A stretch of DNA of 64,000 nt from Corynebacterium aquilae DSM 44791 (lineage in GTDB: Bacteria; Actinomycetota; Actinomycetes; Mycobacteriales; Mycobacteriaceae). A model generated the notes under the pieces. That model was not told where the DNA came from, ran no database searches, and saw only the letters and a program-made list of their open reading frames with translations. This document shows, piece after piece, positions 18,394-28,814 of this stretch. The first letter of the stretch is position 1. Every line of letters starts with the position of its first letter. The stretch is taken from the NCBI RefSeq assembly GCF_001941445.1, contig NZ_CP009245.1, forward strand, positions 1,883,992-1,947,991, written 5' to 3'. A program made the translations under genes and the position numbers.

Positions 18394-19043
18394 CCGAAAC
18401 CAACCGGTGGTGTGCCCGCGACGTGGTTTATCGCGTACCTGGCGCGAACGGGCAGAAAAAGACCTTGCTTGATGGGGTGAGCCTGCAGATAAACCCGGGG
18501 AGCGTGGTAGGGCTGACCGGGCCGTCCGGGATTGGAAAATCGACGCTGGGCGCGGTGATGGCGGGCCTGGCGATCCCCGACTCCGGTGAAGTCACCTGTG
18601 ACGGCCTGGCGGTGAAAAATGTGCGCAGCAGGCGCAACCCGGCACGTGGCCTGATTGGGATGATTGCGCAATCCCCACGGTTGAGTTTCGACCCACGGAT
18701 CCGGATTGGTCGATCGATCGCGTTTTCGGCGGCTGCTGGCGCGGATGTGGACGCGCTGATGGCACGGTGCGCGCTCACCCCAGATTTGTTGAATCGTTTT
18801 CCGGCACAAGTCTCCGATGGGCAGCTGCAGCGCGCAGCCACCGTGCGCACGTTAGCAGCCCGCCCCCGCTACATCGTGTGTGACGAGGTTTCGGCAATGC
18901 TGGACGCAGCGACCGCTGCCGCCATCGTCAACGTGCTGCGTGAACAAGCCCAGACTGGGGTGGGGATTTTGATGATTAGTCACGACCACCCCCTGCTCAA
19001 TGCCTGCGCGGATGAAGTCATAGATTTTTCCGCGCTGCTGTGA
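18390..19043 (+). CDS. ABC transporter ATP-binding protein, second ATPase with variant motifs
   Basis: This 217-residue ATPase is the last gene of the importer operon. Walker A is GPSGIGKSTLGAVMAG near residue 48, with a Q-loop in MIAQSPRLSFDPR. The ABC signature reads VSDGQLQRAA, with SDGQ instead of LSGGQ. Walker B, YIVCDEVSAMLD, has Val and Met where Pro and Ser-Leu are usual (DEPTSALD). The H-loop MISHDHPLL is present. It lacks the C-terminal oligopeptide extension, making it much shorter than its partner. The key Lys, Glu and His are kept, so it should still bind and may hydrolyse ATP. Confidence 0.85.
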   Translation: MTETNRWCARDVVYRVPGANGQKKTLLDGVSLQINPGSVVGLTGPSGIGKSTLGAVMAGLAIPDSGEVTCDGLAVKNVRSRRNPARGLIGMIAQSPRLSFDPRIRIGRSIAFSAAAGADVDALMARCALTPDLLNRFPAQVSDGQLQRAATVRTLAARPRYIVCDEVSAMLDAATAAAIVNVLREQAQTGVGILMISHDHPLLNACADEVIDFSALL

Positions 19044-19120
19044 TCCCAACCCCCAGCTGCTAAACGCCGGGTAGGCGATCCCTCCGACCCCCTGCCCGTC
19101 TGGATCAGTACCCTGACCTC

Positions 19121-19165
19121 TTAAGGCCCCAACCCCAACAGCTCGTTGTGGGATGGGGTCTTAAG
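19121..19165. terminator. bidirectional terminator-like hairpin between converging operons
   Basis: An imperfect inverted repeat (TTAAGGCCCCAACCC against GGGATGGGGTCTTAA) lies between the end of the ABC importer operon (19043) and the end of the his-cluster MFS gene (19231). No long T-run follows on either side, so the call rests on position and stem. Confidence 0.5.
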
Positions 19166-19230
19166 CCATGACGAGGAGTTTGAACCCTTGGCACCGGTGA
19201 TCCGGCACCTTGCCGTGTTTTGCCGGGGAG

Positions 19231-20742
19231 TTAGTTCTGGTTGGGGGCGTCCGGCTCAGAAGCGCGACGAGCTTTCTTTCGGCCCGGGCTGGCCTTGCGG
19301 GTGGCCAGCAGTTTGGTGGTGGGCTGCAGTTTCGGTTTCGGGGTCAGCTTGCCAACATTGGCGACGGTACGCACCGTGGATTTTGCTGCCGTTTGGGAGG
19401 CGAACAAGCCGGCTTTACCCATGGCTTTGGCGCCGCGCACCGCGGTGCGGGTGCCGCGCACGGCTGCGCGGGCCGCGGGCACCCGCCGCAGGGTAGCGCG
19501 GGTGTTGTTGTATTCGGCAATACGGTGGCGCCCCACCACCTTGTCGGCGATGGTCAGCATCAGTGCGAACACCACCAATAGGGCGGCCACGGTGTAGGCG
19601 CCGTTGTAGGCCAGGTGTCCGGCAACAATACCCAACACCGCAGAGCCCAGGCCGGTGCCGGAGTCGAAGGAGATGTTCCACAGTGCGGAGGCATCGGAGA
19701 CGCGACTGCGCGGCAGTCGGGCGAACATCAGCATGAGGACTTCGTTTTGTCCCGCACCAAAGCCGAGTCCAAACAAGAGGGCTGCCAGGACGGTCAGCCA
19801 CACCGACCAGCCCATGGTGAGCACCAGGGCGATGAGTCCCAATCCGGCGATGATCAGTACCAGGCAGGTGACCATGAGAGTGCCGGCTTCGGCGCGACGG
19901 TCGGCGATAACACCGGCGGTGTAGCGGGAGACCATTTGGGCGCCTCCGACCACGGACAGCACCAGGCCACCCACGATGGCACCGGCAACCGGGTCTTGCT
20001 CCTTGACGGCAGCCGCCAAGAAAGCAGAGATGGCACCGAAGCCCATGGCGGAAGCGCACATCGCCACGGCGGGAACGGTGACCAGCTTCCAGGTCGCGGC
20101 GGTGGGCACGCTGGAGGAGGATTCCTCCGACTGCTTGGGGTCGGCTTTGATGCGCGGAATCGTCGCACACATGAACCCCGCAACCAATCCGATGGCGGAT
20201 CCGGCGAGGTAGACGACGTGGAAGCCGATGGAGTTGGCGAGGTACAGACCCAACGGCATGAAGGTCATTTGGGCCAGGCCCACGGTCAAGCCCAGCATGC
20301 CGGAGGCTTTACCCAAAAAGCGCAGCGGCACCAGTTCGGCGATCAGGGCAGACTCGGCGACGGTCAGCGCGCCGAAACCGACACCGCGGATTCCGGAAAT
20401 GACCAGCACCGGTACCGGGGCGATGGAGAACACGTACAGCGCCGAGGGCACGCCCAACAGTAGCGCGGAGACAATCATCACGGGCACGTACCCGAAGCGG
20501 CGCAGCAGTTTGGGGGTGGCCATCTGGGTGAGCACGGTGCACAGCATGAACACGCCGGTGGTCATACCGGCCAGCGCGTCAGATCCGCCCTCGTTGAGAA
20601 CGTTGAGGGGCACCACGGGAAGCAGCATGGACCAGGAGCCGAAGGCACTGGCCACAGCAATCAGCGTTGCAATAAGGCCGGGGCTCTTCCACATGCTGTC
20701 CAGCTGTTCAAGTTGGTCACGGGTAAGAGCCTGTTTAGCCAC
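19231..20742 (-). CDS. MFS transporter of the his operon with basic C-terminal tail
   Basis: This 503-residue protein has about 12 membrane segments up to residue 400. About 100 soluble residues follow, rich in Ala, Arg, Lys and Thr (VRGTRTAVRGAKAMGKAG, then KASPGRKKARR). The loop motif RRFGYVP after helix 2 and the GLAQM region fit the MFS. In C. glutamicum the MFS gene at this place (orf2) belongs to the hisDCB-orf1-orf2-hisHA-impA-hisFI operon; its substrate is unknown. GTG 20742 overlaps the stop of the small gene before it, which fixes the start. Here it ends the first his block. Confidence 0.82.
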   Translation of the reverse strand: MAKQALTRDQLEQLDSMWKSPGLIATLIAVASAFGSWSMLLPVVPLNVLNEGGSDALAGMTTGVFMLCTVLTQMATPKLLRRFGYVPVMIVSALLLGVPSALYVFSIAPVPVLVISGIRGVGFGALTVAESALIAELVPLRFLGKASGMLGLTVGLAQMTFMPLGLYLANSIGFHVVYLAGSAIGLVAGFMCATIPRIKADPKQSEESSSSVPTAATWKLVTVPAVAMCASAMGFGAISAFLAAAVKEQDPVAGAIVGGLVLSVVGGAQMVSRYTAGVIADRRAEAGTLMVTCLVLIIAGLGLIALVLTMGWSVWLTVLAALLFGLGFGAGQNEVLMLMFARLPRSRVSDASALWNISFDSGTGLGSAVLGIVAGHLAYNGAYTVAALLVVFALMLTIADKVVGRHRIAEYNNTRATLRRVPAARAAVRGTRTAVRGAKAMGKAGLFASQTAAKSTVRTVANVGKLTPKPKLQPTTKLLATRKASPGRKKARRASEPDAPNQN

Positions 20743-20987
20743 TATTCCATCGCTCCAATCATCCAAAAACAGGCTGCGGCGAAAGCCACCGCAGAAATTA
20801 ACGTTGCAATCACGGTCAGGGCTTTATGGTGCCCGCCCTGATACGAGGCCCACGCACCGCCGGCGCTTAAACCGGCGATGGCGAACAAGGCATATACCCC
20901 GGCGTTGGTTGCGGGTGCCTGGGGTGTCTGTGCTGACCATTCCACAAAACGGGTGGTCGCTTCAAGTCCTAGGACTCCCCCACTCAC
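20742..20987 (-). CDS. small membrane protein of the his operon
   Basis: This 81-residue protein has two hydrophobic segments ([18 protein letters not shown] and [23 protein letters not shown]). It corresponds by position and size to orf1 of the C. glutamicum his operon, whose function is unknown. The GTG start overlaps the hisB stop by 4 bases and its TAG overlaps the GTG of the MFS gene, so it is tightly coupled to both. It could be an accessory subunit of that transporter, but this is only suggested by the coupling. Confidence 0.75.
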   Translation of the reverse strand: MSGGVLGLEATTRFVEWSAQTPQAPATNAGVYALFAIAGLSAGGAWASYQGGHHKALTVIATLISAVAFAAACFWMIGAME

Positions 20988-21610
20988 AGAGAGCCTTTCG
21001 TGGAGGGAATGCCGGTGACCCGGGGATCAGGTTCGCACGCTTCGCGCAGTGCCCGCGCCACCGCCTTGTATTCGGCTTCGGTGATGTGGTGGGGGTCGCG
21101 GCCGTAGTGGCAGCGCACGTGCAGCGCGATGCGGGCGTTCATCGCCAGCGTTTCAAAAAAGTGCTCGTTGATGACGGTGGCGTAGTGCCCGCCGATCACC
21201 GCGGTGAGCATGTGGTCGGGTTCTCCGTTGATGACGAAGTAGGGGCGTCCGGACACATCAACGATGGCTTCGCACAGGGTTTCGTCCATGGGCAGCTGCT
21301 GGGAACCGAAGCGGCGGATCCCGGACTTATCGCCCAAAGCTTGCGCCAGGGCGGTACCCATCACGATGGCGGTGTCTTCGACGGTGTGGTGGGCGTCGAT
21401 GTGGGTGTCACCATCGGCGTGCACGGTCAGGTCGAATCGGCCGTGGGAGCCGAATGCGGTGAGCATGTGGTCGAAGAAGGGCACGCCAGTGTTGATGTCG
21501 GTGACACCGGTGCCATCGAGGTTAATTTCGACGGTGATGTTCGATTCGCTGGTCGTGCGCTGCGCCCGCCCGATGCGGGGGGCGTTGGGGTGCACAAGCG
21601 CTGCAGTCAT
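20984..21610 (-). CDS. hisB: imidazoleglycerol-phosphate dehydratase
   Basis: HisB dehydrates imidazole glycerol phosphate to imidazole acetol phosphate. This is the monofunctional actinobacterial form, 208 residues, with no phosphatase domain. Its metal-binding histidine clusters are seen in [28 protein letters not shown] and [17 protein letters not shown]. It lies between hisC and the small membrane protein gene, whose start overlaps its stop by 4 bases. Confidence 0.95.
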   Translation of the reverse strand: MTAALVHPNAPRIGRAQRTTSESNITVEINLDGTGVTDINTGVPFFDHMLTAFGSHGRFDLTVHADGDTHIDAHHTVEDTAIVMGTALAQALGDKSGIRRFGSQQLPMDETLCEAIVDVSGRPYFVINGEPDHMLTAVIGGHYATVINEHFFETLAMNARIALHVRCHYGRDPHHITEAEYKAVARALREACEPDPRVTGIPSTKGSL

Positions 21611-21750
21611 GGGTTAACCGATCCTTGGGAAAATCTGTCCTCTATGGGGTGGCCGCGTGGTGGGGTTGCCCCGCAAGGAAGATGGGTAAGACGCTGCATC
21701 CAGGGTAACGATCCCCGGGTGCGGTGGTGTGCTTGGGGGTGGGCCGGGTG

Positions 21751-24314
<2,564 letters not shown>

Positions 24315-24486
24315 GGTGGGGTGCTTCTTCTTAGGTTTTGTGTCGAACAGGAGGATCCCTGCGCGCCGGCGCCGGGAGTGTTGGAACCGTCCGAGGGTGA
24401 CTGCGGGGTTGCGGTGCGCTTTCCCACGGTCAGGTGGAGTTGGCGCAGCGTCGGTGGCCGGGTCGGGTCTCGGGGTGATGCTCTTT

Positions 24487-24492
24487 AGTGTA
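24487..24492 (-). promoter_or_regulatory. candidate -10 box of the hisD promoter
   Basis: TACACT followed by AAAG on the minus strand fits the TAnnnT consensus and would give a leader of about 170 bases before hisD. No good -35 box is visible. I looked for a T-box core or a histidine-rich leader peptide in the leader and found neither. Confidence 0.3.
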
Positions 24493-24526
24493 GCGGGAGG
24501 TGCCGGGGGCATTTTTGCCCGGGTCA

Positions 24527-25114
24527 CTAGTTGGGGGTGCTCGGTGCTGGTTCTTCGCTGTGGTGGTGTGTGGTGTGGTGGCCGGGCCGGTCTTGGATGT
24601 AGCGGATGGCGAGGTAGATCCACAGTGATAGGCAGGCCATGGCGGGTGCGAAGGCCAGCGCCATGCCGGGTTCAATGAACATGATTGATGAGACCTGGCC
24701 GGGCTGGTCGCCGGGTGGTGCGGGATAGCGTTGTGCGGAGATGAAGGAGCCGAGAAACCAGGCCAGGGCGGTGAGTCCGGTGGTGTAGACGCCCATGAGG
24801 AAGATCGTTGCGGGGTTGTGGGCGAAGATGGGTTTCATCCCGACATAGGGGCCGGTGAACACGCCGAGGGTGCCGGTGGCGATGACGAAGATGAACCAGG
24901 CGCGCACGTCGGGCCAGTTGACGCCGTCGAAGGCGACGTAGGTGCCGTCGGTATCGACGGGGGCGATGGTCAGGCCCCAGATCAGGGCGAGCACAAGGTA
25001 GGCGGCGGCGAGGCTGGCGCCGGTGCGTCCGAGTGCACGGCCGGTGGCTCCCATGTGGTGCCGGGTGGTGGCGCGTGGGGGTTCGGTGGTGGCCTGGCTG
25101 CTGGTCGTTTCCAT
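24527..25114 (-). CDS. conserved membrane protein, unknown function
   Basis: This 195-residue protein starts with a Thr/Ser/His-rich segment of about 25 residues. Four hydrophobic segments follow ([75 protein letters not shown]), then a His/Pro-rich tail. I do not recognise a named family. It lies 29 bases upstream of bsaP on the same strand and downstream of nothing obviously related; its stop is 212 bases before hisD. It is not part of the C. glutamicum his operon. Confidence 0.6.
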   Translation of the reverse strand: METTSSQATTEPPRATTRHHMGATGRALGRTGASLAAAYLVLALIWGLTIAPVDTDGTYVAFDGVNWPDVRAWFIFVIATGTLGVFTGPYVGMKPIFAHNPATIFLMGVYTTGLTALAWFLGSFISAQRYPAPPGDQPGQVSSIMFIEPGMALAFAPAMACLSLWIYLAIRYIQDRPGHHTTHHHSEEPAPSTPN

Positions 25115-25143
25115 GGTGACCTAGCTTAACCCGGCGGGTGGGT

Positions 25144-25401
25144 TTAGCGTTGGCCGAGGTAGGCGGAGTCGACGGCGCCGTGGCGGGAGCAGGCGGCGTC
25201 CCAGCCGTCGGGGCGGACTTGGACGACCATTTTGCGGCCGCACAGTTGGCAGTAGCGGGGCGCTTCGAGTCCGGCGCGGGCGGAGGGGGAGAGTTTAATC
25301 TCGACGCCGTCGGCGATCTGTTGTCCGGTGTTGGGGTGGTAGATGGGTTTATCGCCGGTGACCATGGCGACGAGCAGGTCGTCGCAGTCTGGGATCCTCA
25401 T
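25144..25401 (-). CDS. bsaP: biotin synthase auxiliary protein
   Basis: This 85-residue protein has a Cys pair in YCQLCGRKM near residue 51 and a third Cys in AACSRHG near 70. It matches the small actinobacterial protein encoded next to bioB (Rv1590 type, BsaP), reported to support the actinobacterial biotin synthase and its iron-sulfur cluster. The ATG at 25401 is 102 bases downstream of bioB on the same strand. A longer open frame upstream is the antisense-like shadow of bioB. Confidence 0.85.
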   Translation of the reverse strand: MRIPDCDDLLVAMVTGDKPIYHPNTGQQIADGVEIKLSPSARAGLEAPRYCQLCGRKMVVQVRPDGWDAACSRHGAVDSAYLGQR

Positions 25402-25502
25402 GGTGGTGTGGGGGTTTAGGCTTTCGCGCGGTGGTGGGTGCGGTAGAAAAGGGGCGCCCGCCCCGACGCGGTGTGAGCGTCGGGGCGTTGGCGGCTGGGT
25501 TT

Positions 25503-26522
25503 TTAGACGGTGGCGTTGAGCGCCTTGATGGGCAGACGCAGTTTGCCCATCATTTCCAGGTCTTGTTCCTGGGGGCGGCCGAGGGTGGTCAGATAGTTGC
25601 CGACGATGATGGCGTTGATGCCGCCGAGTAGGCCTTGTTCGGCGCCGAGGTCGCCGAGGGTGAGTTCGCGGCCGCCGGCGAAACGCAGGATGGTTTTCGG
25701 CAGGGCGAGTCGGAAGGCACCGATGGCGCGCAGCGCGTCGGCGGTTTCCATGACCTCGTAGTCGGCAAAGGGGGTGCCGGGGCGGGGGTCGAGGAAGTTC
25801 ATGGGCACTTCGTCGGGTTCCAGGGCGGCGAGGTCGGCGGCGAATTCGGCGCGCTGTTCGAGGGTTTCGCCCATGCCGAGGATGCCGCCGGAGCAGACTT
25901 CCATGCCGGCTTCTTTGACCATGCGCAGGGTTTCGCGGCGGGTTTCCCAGCTGTGGGTGGTGACCACGTTGGGGAAGAAGGAGCGGGAGGTTTCCAGGTT
26001 GTGGTTGTAGCGGTGGACGCCGGCGGCGGCGAGCCGGTCGACCTGCTCCTGGGTGAGGATGCCGACGGAGGCGGCGACCTGAATGTCGACCTCGGCCTTG
26101 ATGGCTGCGACGGCTTGTTCGAGCTGGCTGAGTAGCTTCTCGTCGGGGCCTTTGACGGCGGCGACGATGCAGAATTCGGTGGCCCCGGTTTTGGCGGTCT
26201 GCTTGGCGGCTTCGACCAGGGCGGGGATGTCCAGCCACGCGGAGCGCACGGGGGATTCGAACAGGCCAGACTGGGAGCAGAAGTGGCAGTCTTCGGGGCA
26301 GCCGCCGGTCTTCAGCGAGATGATGCCCTCAACTTCGACTTCTTCGCCGCACCACTTCAGGCGCACCTCGTGCGCCAGGCCGAGCAGTTCTTCCAGGCGA
26401 TCGTCGCCGAGTTGGAGGACCCGCAGGGTTTCTTCCTGGTTGAGTCCTTCGCCGCGGCCTAGGACCTTGTCGCGGGCGATGGCGAGGATGTCGCGGTCTG
26501 CGGTGTCGTGGGCTGTGGTCAC
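25503..26522 (-). CDS. bioB: biotin synthase
   Basis: BioB is the radical SAM enzyme that inserts sulfur into dethiobiotin to make biotin. The 339-residue protein has the SAM-cluster motif [11 protein letters not shown] near residue 74, the YNHNLETSR stretch near 170 and the C-terminal GANAIIVG-like [13 protein letters not shown] near 300. Start 26522 gives [11 protein letters not shown], a usual N-terminus. No bioA or bioD is in the window. The promoter region holds a candidate BioQ operator, and bioQ lies 1.5 kb away. Confidence 0.96.
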   Translation of the reverse strand: MTTAHDTADRDILAIARDKVLGRGEGLNQEETLRVLQLGDDRLEELLGLAHEVRLKWCGEEVEVEGIISLKTGGCPEDCHFCSQSGLFESPVRSAWLDIPALVEAAKQTAKTGATEFCIVAAVKGPDEKLLSQLEQAVAAIKAEVDIQVAASVGILTQEQVDRLAAAGVHRYNHNLETSRSFFPNVVTTHSWETRRETLRMVKEAGMEVCSGGILGMGETLEQRAEFAADLAALEPDEVPMNFLDPRPGTPFADYEVMETADALRAIGAFRLALPKTILRFAGGRELTLGDLGAEQGLLGGINAIIVGNYLTTLGRPQEQDLEMMGKLRLPIKALNATV

Positions 26523-26561
26523 GCTGGGGCCTTCTTTTCGGGTCGGGTGCGGTGATGTCTG

Positions 26562-26597
26562 TGAACCAAACTACCCCGATACTTAAACGCCGTTCAA
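26562..26597 (-). promoter_or_regulatory. candidate bioB promoter overlapped by a BioQ-like operator
   Basis: On the minus strand TTGAAC (26597-26592) and TAGTTT (26573-26568) are 18 bases apart. The dyad TGAAC-CAA-ACTAC (plus strand 26562-26574) covers the -10 box. As I recall, the C. glutamicum BioQ operator is TGAAC-N3-GTTAC; one half is exact and the other is close (ACTAC). A repressor bound here would block RNA polymerase. Confidence 0.55.
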
Positions 26598-26703
26598 ACA
26601 AACGGGGGTGACGCCCATCACCCCAACGCTTTCTTATGTATCCCGGACAGGCCGCCCCACGCCCCTCTCCCCCACCCCATACCAACAGCCTTAGCAATGA
26701 CCA

Positions 26704-26747
26704 ACGCCCCGCGAAGCCCTGTTTCCTTTCAGGGCCCCACGGGGCGT
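26704..26747 (-). terminator. terminator-like hairpin downstream of the Mtb12-like lipoprotein gene
   Basis: ACGCCCCG...GCCCTG at 26704-26721 pairs with CAGGGC...CGGGGCGT at 26730-26747 across an 8-base loop, with a short internal mismatch. No clear T-run follows on the minus strand. An 11-base unit, CACCATCACGG, occurs twice in tandem nearby at about 26790-26812. Confidence 0.55.
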
Positions 26748-26828
26748 AGCAGATGAGCGCTGTAGTGCCGCTCACCTCACAGCACCCGGCACCATCACGG
26801 CACCATCACGGCAACTGTGTCACAAAAA

Positions 26829-27533
26829 TTAGTCGCACAGCTTCCACTGGCCGCCCTCACGGGCAAAGCGCACGGTACCGGAACGCTCCTGGCCACCAGA
26901 GTTGGTGGTGACCTGTGCGGACATCTCATCGCCATCGACGACAACATCGTTGATCGCGCCGACCGTGGTCGGAGCGTAGTCGGGCAGCATGGTCACCGGA
27001 ATATCCGGAACCGCGCTGATATCAAACGCGGCAGCACCACCGTTTTGATCCAATACCCGCGAACAGGTGCTGTTCTTCAGGGTGTTGAGCACCTCGTGGG
27101 TGGTCTTGCCGGAGTTAATGGTCTCCATCACGCCACGCACCGCGGCCTCATCCTCCGGGGTGCCGGGCTGGCCACCCGCAACCGGGGTCACCGGCGGGAT
27201 AGCATTGAGGTCAATACCCGCCGGAGCCGGAATCGGCGCCGGAGCGGGCTCGGGGGCGGGCGCATCCGGGGTCACGGTGTCAGCCGGAGGCTGATCCGCC
27301 GGCGGCTTCTCGCCGGTGTCCTCAGGCTTGTTCTCCTCGCTCGGAGCAGCCTCCGACGTCGCCGGAGCCTCAGAAGTAGCAGTCGTCGTGGTCGTGGTGG
27401 TGGTCGAAGTCGCCGTGCTGCTGGGAGTCGCAGAGGCTTCGTCATCCTTGCTTCCGCAAGCGGTCAAAGCGACCGGCGCAAGAAGCACGGCGCAGGCAGC
27501 AGTCGCGCGGACAAAAGAGTGTCGAGAGTTCAA
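26829..27533 (-). CDS. Mtb12-like secreted lipoprotein
   Basis: This 234-residue protein has a signal peptide ending in the lipobox VALTACGS (Cys 26). A low-complexity Thr-rich then Pro/Ala/Glu-rich linker runs to about residue 105. The C-terminal domain contains VTMLPDYAPTTVGAIN and ends EGGQWKLCD. That pattern (LP-x-YAP, then QWKL) is shared with the protein at 51536-52186 and fits the NTF2-like domain of the M. tuberculosis antigen MTB12; the function is unknown. The start is TTG 27533, supported by AGGAG 6 bases upstream. By position it corresponds to a secreted protein gene next to bioQ in C. glutamicum. Confidence 0.75.
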   Translation of the reverse strand: MNSRHSFVRATAACAVLLAPVALTACGSKDDEASATPSSTATSTTTTTTTTATSEAPATSEAAPSEENKPEDTGEKPPADQPPADTVTPDAPAPEPAPAPIPAPAGIDLNAIPPVTPVAGGQPGTPEDEAAVRGVMETINSGKTTHEVLNTLKNSTCSRVLDQNGGAAAFDISAVPDIPVTMLPDYAPTTVGAINDVVVDGDEMSAQVTTNSGGQERSGTVRFAREGGQWKLCD

Positions 27534-27991
27534 GTGTTTCTCCTAGATTTACGGCAATGATAATCACGCCACCGGCCACGCAATCGCTTCCGGGCACAAG
27601 CCCCGCGACCGCCGGCAGCGGCCCATAGATTAAGCCACTCACACACAGTGAGCACTCACCTCACGCAACGGCCCACCACGACCCAAAGTTCCACCCGGAA
27701 GACAACAAAACCCAACCAGGAAAACAACGAGCCGCAGGCAACCGCCGACGAAAAGTCCCGTCGCACCACATCACCACCAACAGCACCCGACACAAACCAT
27801 GCCGCGCACCCGGTAATGCAATGCCACGTATCTATTACACAAGTCATAACCCTAGCACCGCCCACCTACTATGCCCCCGCAAACCACACCACCAACCCCC
27901 ACGCCCCACGCCCCACCCACACCACGCACAAGCCAAAACCCACCCCCTGAACCCACCACAAAACCCGCCTCCACAACCCCAGCGCGGCGGT
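27534..27991. other. 458-bp divergent intergenic region, lipoprotein gene / bioQ
   Basis: No gene is apparent. Just before the lipoprotein start lies the perfect 9-base dyad TGATAATCA (27558-27566). It overlaps a possible minus-strand -10 box (TATCAT) with a TTGCGT about 15 bases further upstream. The dyad recalls half of a Zur or Fur-type box, but there is no second half. The rest is Pro/Thr/His-coding-like noise from C-rich sequence. Confidence 0.4.
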
Positions 27992-28633
27992 ATGCTTAAC
28001 CCCGTGCAACTCACCCGCCCCGCTATCCTCACCGCCGCGATCGCCATCCTCGACGAGTACGGACTCGCCGACACCACCATGCGCCGCATCGCGAAACAGC
28101 TCGGCGTAGCCCCCGGGGCCCTGTACTGGCACTTCCCCAACAAACAGGCCCTACTCGCCGGCATCGCCGACGAACTCCTGCGGCCCCTGCTAACCCACGC
28201 CGACGAACCCGCCGACAGCCAGCCCCAAACCAGCTGGGACCAAGGCCTACACATGGCCGCCACCAGCCTGCACGACTGCATGCTCAGCGTCACCGATGGC
28301 GCCGACGTCATCGCCACCGCACTCGCCAACCCCCAACTGCGCCAACGCGTCCTCGCCGCCTGCGCCGCACCCCTGGCCCAGCACCCCACCATCAACGTCG
28401 ACGACCCCCTCGCCCTAGAAGCAGCCGCCACCATTGTCGACTACGTCGTCGGCGCCACCATCGGCGAACAATCCCGCCTCCGGCTCGCACAATTCGCCAC
28501 CACAACCACCCCCAAAGACAACAAGCCCAACACCCCCAACACGCCCACCAGCGACCCCGCACCCACCACCCCCACCATGCGCGTTAGCGACGGCGTCAGC
28601 ATCATCATCGACGGCATCACCACCCGCCTCTAA
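27992..28633 (+). CDS. bioQ: TetR-family repressor of biotin genes
   Basis: This is a 213-residue TetR-type regulator. The N-terminal helix-turn-helix reads TTMRRIAKQLGVAPGALYWHFPNKQALL near residues 29-56 (given in two overlapping parts: TTMRRIAKQLGV and GALYWHFPNKQALL). The ligand domain is followed by a Pro/Thr-rich insertion near residue 175-195. The identification as BioQ rests on position directly upstream of glgX, as in C. glutamicum (cg2309), and on the BioQ-like dyad at the bioB promoter 1.4 kb away. ATG 27992 is the first plausible start; GTG 28004 is an alternative. Confidence 0.75.
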   Translation: MLNPVQLTRPAILTAAIAILDEYGLADTTMRRIAKQLGVAPGALYWHFPNKQALLAGIADELLRPLLTHADEPADSQPQTSWDQGLHMAATSLHDCMLSVTDGADVIATALANPQLRQRVLAACAAPLAQHPTINVDDPLALEAAATIVDYVVGATIGEQSRLRLAQFATTTTPKDNKPNTPNTPTSDPAPTTPTMRVSDGVSIIIDGITTRL

Positions 28634-28763
28634 CTCCCACTCCCCACCACGGCCACCCCAGCGCCCATCCCCAGCCACCCCAGCCACACCAACCCCTTCC
28701 CCACAACCACCCGCACAAGGTACCCCACCAGCCACCCGGCAAGGACCCGCCAGCGCGAGTTGT

Positions 28764-28794
28764 TTGACGCACCCGCCACGGTTAAACGTAGGAT
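28764..28794 (+). promoter_or_regulatory. candidate glgX promoter
   Basis: TTGACG at 28764-28769 and TAGGAT at 28789-28794 are 19 bases apart. Transcription would begin close to 28801, just before the glgX start codons. Confidence 0.4.
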
Positions 28795-28814
28795 GACTAG
28801 CTATGGAAGGCGAA

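Noticed and set aside
24315..24486. A histidine T-box or histidine-rich leader peptide before hisD.
   Set aside because: No TGGTACCGCG-like core and no short frame with clustered His codons after a ribosome site was found, so only a -10 box is reported.
25144..26238. A 364-residue frame ending with the bsaP sequence.
   Set aside because: Only the last 85 residues (from ATG 25401) are real; the preceding Arg/Pro/His-rich part is the bioB sequence read in another frame of the same strand.
26790..26812. Tandem CACCATCACGG as a possible repeat array or CRISPR-like element.
   Set aside because: Only two adjacent copies without spacers; a simple duplication.
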